A stretch of DNA of 18,232 bases, taken from contig JBKECA010000071.1 in the NCBI GenBank assembly GCA_047973435.1, positions 1 through 18,232 on the forward strand. Direction: 5' to 3'. The notes below the pieces were generated by a model. The model did not search any database and was not told the origin of the DNA. It saw only the letters and a list, made by a program, of their open reading frames with translations. Source of the stretch: JBKECA01 sp047973435. Lineage in GTDB: Bacteria; Planctomycetota; Planctomycetia; Planctomycetales; Planctomycetaceae. This document shows positions 14,795 through 18,232 of this stretch, piece after piece (position 1 is the first letter of the stretch; the number at the start of each line of letters is the position of its first letter). Made by a program: the position numbers and the translations under genes.

Positions 14795-15670
14795 GTGAAA
14801 TTGCATCGGGAAGCTTGGATGGATCGCTGCTCCCCCACACTCTCGCCGTTTGTGGGGCCTTGGGTCTATGCGCTGTTCCTGTTGGTCACAGGATTCGCCA
14901 GCAGTTTGGCTTGGGGCGATGATTCTGTCGGTTCAAGCGTAACGGCCGTCGACGCGACTCCGGCGGCGACCGCTCCCCCCGAGGGACTGGCGGAGGAACT
15001 GGTCGACAGTCAGATCGGCAAGGTGATTCGCCGATTCAGTTACGGGGCGATCATACTGATTCTGCTGCTGTGCGGGTTGGGGCTTCCCCTGCCAGAGGAG
15101 GTGCCGATTCTGGTCTCCGGTGTGCTGGCGGGCATGGGGCACATGCATGCCTGGCCGGCGCTGATTGCCTTGATGATTGGCGTGATGCTGGGGGACTCGG
15201 CGATGTTTCTGCTGGGACGTCGCTGGGGGAGTCGGCTGTTTGAGCACCGCTTTGCCCGCCGCATGCTTACCGTCGAGCGGCAGGCGAGAATCGCAGCGGC
15301 CTTTGCCAAGTACGGTGCCCTGGTCATTTTTGTCGCGCGTTTTCTCCCTGGACTCCGGGCTCCGCTGTTTCTTACCGCCGGATCGATGCGGGTTAAGTTC
15401 GTCACCTTCTTCACAATGGATGGACTGGCGGCGCTGTTGAGCGTCCCGATCAGTTTCTGGGTGGCCTACGTCTTCACGGATCGGCTGCAGGAAATGCTCG
15501 ACCTGAGTCACAAGGTGCTTTACTGGGTACTAGCGGGACTAATCGTCTTGCTGCTCGTCGGGCACGTGGTGTACGACCGTTGGCGACGACGGAGCACGGC
15601 CGTGGAATCGGCCGACGCCGATCTGGCTTCCTCCGCGGCAGCGTCACCGTCCTCAGAAAAGTCCGTGTAG
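14795..15670 (+). CDS. DedA-family (SNARE-associated/VTT domain) membrane protein
   Basis: A 291-residue inner-membrane protein of the DedA family, whose members include lipid-carrier flippases (undecaprenyl phosphate, phosphatidylethanolamine) and are needed for envelope homeostasis. The hallmarks are GLGLPLPEEVPILVSG (Glu101-Glu102) in the first re-entrant region, GDSAMFLLGRRWG, and FVARFLPGLRAPLFLTAG (Arg182, Arg188). An additional N-terminal hydrophobic segment (about 22-40) precedes an Ala/Pro-rich linker and the core. It may be a signal peptide or an extra anchor, which is longer than in typical DedA proteins (about 200-220 aa). I use GTG 14795, which has GAGGA 11 bases upstream; ATG 14819 is an alternative. 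Its last 18 bases overlap the end of the convergent UbiD gene. Confidence 0.92.
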   Translation: MKLHREAWMDRCSPTLSPFVGPWVYALFLLVTGFASSLAWGDDSVGSSVTAVDATPAATAPPEGLAEELVDSQIGKVIRRFSYGAIILILLLCGLGLPLPEEVPILVSGVLAGMGHMHAWPALIALMIGVMLGDSAMFLLGRRWGSRLFEHRFARRMLTVERQARIAAAFAKYGALVIFVARFLPGLRAPLFLTAGSMRVKFVTFFTMDGLAALLSVPISFWVAYVFTDRLQEMLDLSHKVLYWVLAGLIVLLLVGHVVYDRWRRRSTAVESADADLASSAAASPSSEKSV

Positions 15671-17563
15671 CGATCCGCCGGGGCCCGCCAGTTCTTCAAC
15701 CCGTCGGCAGACCTCCGGGTCGGTCTCCAGGGGGGGCGCGTGTTGAGGCTTGATCCGACCATCGATGACCAGCGGGCCACGGCAGCCCCAGTGCTTGTCG
15801 ACGCCGAACGCCCCTGCGCCGTCAATGTCCGCGGCGGGATTCGAGCGGGTGAAGACGACCCACAGAAAGTTGTTGAGTGACTCTGCTGTGAACCGGGCGT
15901 CGTCGACGAGTACCAGCAGCGGATAGTGCCCGAGCGGATGATCGGGTGTCAGCGCCGCACAAAACCGGAGTAGTACGTCGTCGGGCCGCCGACTGGCATT
16001 CGCTGGCCATTCGGCGGCCCCCAATGTCCCTGTTGTTGTCGACAGAATCTCCGATGGAGACCGCAAGCCGGCGCACGCAGGTGCCGAGATGGCCACCACT
16101 CCCGGCAGGCAAAGGTGCGCATCGCGAAAGTCTGATGGCAGGGACAAACCACTGGGCAACTCCGTCGGCAGTTCGCGACGCCTCGGACCCGCGGCGGCCA
16201 TCACGACTTTCGATCCGGCATTCAGGCCGTGACCGCTATAGTCGAGCGTGTCGATCGTCGTCCGGGTCTGGAAGTGGAGATCGGTTCGCCAGTCGATTCT
16301 TTCCAGCAGATGCTTGAGGAACGCCGCAACGTCGTGAATGTCGAGTTGCCGAGCGTCCTGCTCGGCCACGATCAGCAGATACTTCGCCAGCGACAGTTGC
16401 CCTTGCCCCAGGATGGCGTTGGCCTGCGTGAGTAGTTCCAGCGGGCGGCGTTCTCGTGCGTAGGGGACGTAGCGTTCGCTGCCAATCGCCAGCAACAGGG
16501 GATGAACCCCGGCGGCATCGACCGCATGCACTCCCTTCACTCCGGGCAACACCGACGGAATCGCGGGACCGGTGATTTCATGGATAATGTCACCGAACGA
16601 CGTGTCTTCCTGAGGCGGTCTTCCAACAACGGTGAATGGCCAGATGGCGTCCCGGCGATGGAACACCTTCTCGACCCGCATGACGGGAAAGTCGTGGCGG
16701 AGGCTGTAGTACCCCAGGTGGTCGCCAAAGGGGCCTTCCGGCTTAGTGGTCTGCGGCTCGATCGTACCGACGAGGCAGAAGTCGGCCTCTGCTGCGAGTG
16801 GCAAACTGTCCGGCTGCCGAATTAGCGGCACGCGATGACCACCCAGCGCCCCGGCGAAGGTCAGCTCGGACAGACCTTCCGGCAGCGGCATCACAGCCGA
16901 CAGGGCCAGGGCCGGTGGTCCGCCAACAAACACATTCACCCGCAGTGGCTCCCCTCGCCGGACGGCAGCCGCATGATGCACGCCGATGCTGCGATGAATC
17001 TGATAGTGCAGCCCAACCTCGCGATTGGGGACGTACTCGTTACCGCCAAGCTGCACCCGGTACATTCCCAGGTTCGATTTCGGCCAGCCAGGGGTGTCCG
17101 GGTGTTCGGTGTAGACAATCGGCAGGGTGATGAACGGCCCCCCATCAAGCGGCCACGAGACGAGATTCGGCAGCCGATCGAGCGTCGTCTGCTGGGCGGC
17201 CACGGGGCCATGAGAGACGTACTTGGGACGCATCGCCCAGGCGGTCGGCAGAGCACGGGCATATCGAAACGGATGCCGGGCGGCGGCCGTGGGATCAACC
17301 TTCAGCTCCACCAGTCGTCGAACCAGATCGAGTCTGTCGCGAAACAGAAACCGCGTGCGGTCGATGGTTCCAAACAGGTTGGACACCATCGGAAAAGGAG
17401 TTCCCTTGACCCGTTCGAAGAACAGGGCCGGTCCCCCGGCGGCGTAGACGCGCCTCTGGATCTCGGCAGCCTCGAAGCGTGGGTCGATTTCGACCGGAAT
17501 ACGGCGCAGCTGGCCGTTCCGCTCGAGGTCGAGGACGCATTCACGCAGCGAACGGTAGCCCAT
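15653..17563 (-). CDS. UbiD-family decarboxylase, prenylated-FMN dependent, with an extended C-terminal region
   Basis: A 636-residue cytoplasmic enzyme of the UbiD family, which uses prenylated FMN to (de)carboxylate aromatic or unsaturated acids. Visible hallmarks are the N-terminal MGYRSLRECVLDLERNGQL, SNLGMYRVQL (metal/prFMN-binding Asn), LSELTFAGALGG (metal-ligand Glu), and EGPFGDHLGYY with Glu276 and Asp281 in the catalytic Glu-Arg-Glu/Asp positions. The substrate is unknown; it could be the ubiquinone or menaquinone precursor or an unrelated acid. It is about 140 residues longer than E. coli UbiD. The excess lies between about 390 and 545, and part of it looks like a second copy of the C-terminal domain. 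No ubiX-type prenyltransferase gene is visible. I chose ATG 17563 because the family begins there; the open frame to 17971 crosses palindromic repeats and has no family similarity. Confidence 0.92.
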   Translation of the reverse strand: MGYRSLRECVLDLERNGQLRRIPVEIDPRFEAAEIQRRVYAAGGPALFFERVKGTPFPMVSNLFGTIDRTRFLFRDRLDLVRRLVELKVDPTAAARHPFRYARALPTAWAMRPKYVSHGPVAAQQTTLDRLPNLVSWPLDGGPFITLPIVYTEHPDTPGWPKSNLGMYRVQLGGNEYVPNREVGLHYQIHRSIGVHHAAAVRRGEPLRVNVFVGGPPALALSAVMPLPEGLSELTFAGALGGHRVPLIRQPDSLPLAAEADFCLVGTIEPQTTKPEGPFGDHLGYYSLRHDFPVMRVEKVFHRRDAIWPFTVVGRPPQEDTSFGDIIHEITGPAIPSVLPGVKGVHAVDAAGVHPLLLAIGSERYVPYARERRPLELLTQANAILGQGQLSLAKYLLIVAEQDARQLDIHDVAAFLKHLLERIDWRTDLHFQTRTTIDTLDYSGHGLNAGSKVVMAAAGPRRRELPTELPSGLSLPSDFRDAHLCLPGVVAISAPACAGLRSPSEILSTTTGTLGAAEWPANASRRPDDVLLRFCAALTPDHPLGHYPLLVLVDDARFTAESLNNFLWVVFTRSNPAADIDGAGAFGVDKHWGCRGPLVIDGRIKPQHAPPLETDPEVCRRVEELAGPGGSLHGLF

Positions 17564-17710
17564 GCGGCAATATCGAGAGCGGACGATGTCGGAAAGACAG
17601 AACGAGGCAATACCCGCGATTGTAGTTCTTCGTAGCGGAGGGTCGAGGAGCAAGACATTCTCATGAGAAGTGGGGTAGGGCAGGTTTGTCTGGCAGGTTG
17701 CAGGACACCA

Positions 17711-17772
17711 GGAAACCCGGTTTCTTCTCGTTCTGAGCCAATGGTGATCGCGATACCAGAAACCGGGTTTCT
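17711..17772. repeat. Pair of near-palindromic GAAACC-S-GGTTTC elements
   Basis: Two copies of a short palindrome lie 32 bases apart. 17758-17772 is AGAAACCGGGTTTCT, with perfect seven-base arms around one G. 17711-17725 is GGAAACCCGGTTTCT, with six-base arms around one C. The two cores are reverse complements of each other, so they can form two small hairpins or pair with each other. On the minus strand the similarity continues into a TGGT after each core. Between them is the perfect palindrome ATCGCGAT (17746-17753). This looks like a REP-like intergenic repeat; I recall similar AGAAACC-GGTTTCT motifs in other bacterial genomes but cannot verify that here. Confidence 0.65.
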
Positions 17773-18186
17773 GATCGCCGGCGTCGGCTCGCCAGAAAAA
17801 CAGGCCACACCCTGAGACGTCCAGGCGGGGTATCTTTCCTTCCTTCCCGGGAGCGCTGCGACTCCTGAACCACCGATCCGCCTGTTGCAAAAACGCAACA
17901 TCCTGACAGAGACGGGACGGAGGCCCGTACAGATGCCAGTCACAGACGATTGCGGTTTGCCGCTCCGTCAAGCGGCGGCTAGGTTTGTGCTCCGAGGCCG
18001 TTTCAATACCTCGCCATGATACCCGGTCAACATTGCCGCAGTTGCCATCTTCGGCGAAGCGACAAGACGCCGGCAGCTTTTACAGCGAGTCTTGAATCAG
18101 CCTTTAGTCACATTCAGTAGTTCCAAGTTGAACGCACGACTGAAGTCATTTCGTGGTAAGCGTTTGCCAAACTGGATCGCGTGAAG

Positions 18187-18232
18187 CTCTCAGCCGTCAG
18201 CTTTCAGCGGCCAATTCGTTTTCTGACGGCTG
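18187..18232. repeat. TCAGC heptad repeat and perfect 10-bp inverted repeat at window edge
   Basis: CAGCCGTCAG (18191-18200) and CTGACGGCTG (18223-18232) are perfect reverse complements separated by 22 bases, giving a stable hairpin. The left arm is part of a seven-base periodic run with TCAGC three times (CTCAGCC, GTCAGCT, TTCAGCG). Because the right arm ends exactly at the window edge, the element may continue. It has no T-run within the window, so I treat it as a repeat rather than a terminator. Confidence 0.6.

Larger units (their letters stand above)
17564..18232. other. Non-coding right end with palindromic repeats
   Basis: No supportable gene is present upstream of the UbiD gene to the window edge. 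The stretch contains the palindrome pair at 17711-17772 and the TCAGC-rich hairpin at 18187-18232. On the minus strand TTGACC (18030-18025) followed after 16 bases by TATTGA (18008-18003) is a weak sigma-70-like candidate promoter that could serve the UbiD gene about 440 bases downstream, but its -10 matches consensus poorly. I found no tRNA or terminator in it. Confidence 0.5.

Noticed and set aside
13138..14922. Plus-strand open frame of 594 codons
   Set aside because: It is antisense to the phosphatase and part of the secreted repeat protein, both strongly supported. Its composition is that of a shadow frame.
17564..17971. N-terminal extension of the UbiD-family protein
   Set aside because: The added 136 residues include translated palindromic repeats and many Arg/Cys/Trp. 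The known family start MGYRSLRE lies at 17563.
18003..18030. TTGACC/TATTGA promoter for the UbiD gene
   Set aside because: The -10 matches only three of six consensus bases and the site is about 440 bases from the start codon. Not strong enough for a separate feature.

Overview
The window looks like a chromosomal segment of a GC-rich Planctomycetota bacterium. The main reasons are a secreted protein built from secretin-like 'YPV-DL ... SLVVRQT' repeats of a kind I associate with planctomycetes, the generally weak Shine-Dalgarno sites, and the wide, loosely packed intergenic regions. The phylum is an inference from gene style, not from a marker gene. I see no phage, plasmid, CRISPR, transposase, rRNA or tRNA.

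Layout, left to right. A truncated 3' end of an unrecognised gene (+) meets mfd (-), the transcription-repair coupling factor. Upstream of mfd is a roughly 640-base non-coding stretch with two hairpins and one copy of an 81-base dispersed repeat. Next comes an AspT/YidE-type transporter gene (-). A 447-base divergent spacer separates it from gcvPB (+, glycine decarboxylase subunit 2), which is followed 9 bases later by a GT-C-type membrane glycosyltransferase gene (+). That pair converges on deoC (-, deoxyribose-phosphate aldolase). A 493-base spacer upstream of deoC holds the second copy of the repeat. Then come a secreted triple-repeat protein (-) and an inositol monophosphatase-family phosphatase (-). 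Divergent from the phosphatase is a DedA-family membrane protein (+), whose 3' end overlaps by 18 bases the 3' end of a UbiD-family decarboxylase (-). The last roughly 670 bases are non-coding and contain palindromic repeats.

The genes do not form one pathway. They are mostly housekeeping or metabolic genes in short transcription units: DNA repair (mfd), glycine cleavage (gcvPB), deoxynucleoside catabolism (deoC), a sugar or inositol phosphatase, a prenyl-FMN decarboxylase, and membrane functions (AAE exchanger, GT-C, DedA). I do not see a coherent new defence or mobile system.

The most interesting items are: (1) a pair of 88%-identical intergenic repeats, each about 280-300 bases upstream of a minus-strand gene and each ending in a -10-like hexamer; (2) a large hairpin that buries the ribosome-binding region of mfd; (3) a UbiD-family enzyme whose C-terminal domain appears duplicated; and (4) the repeat architecture of the secreted protein.
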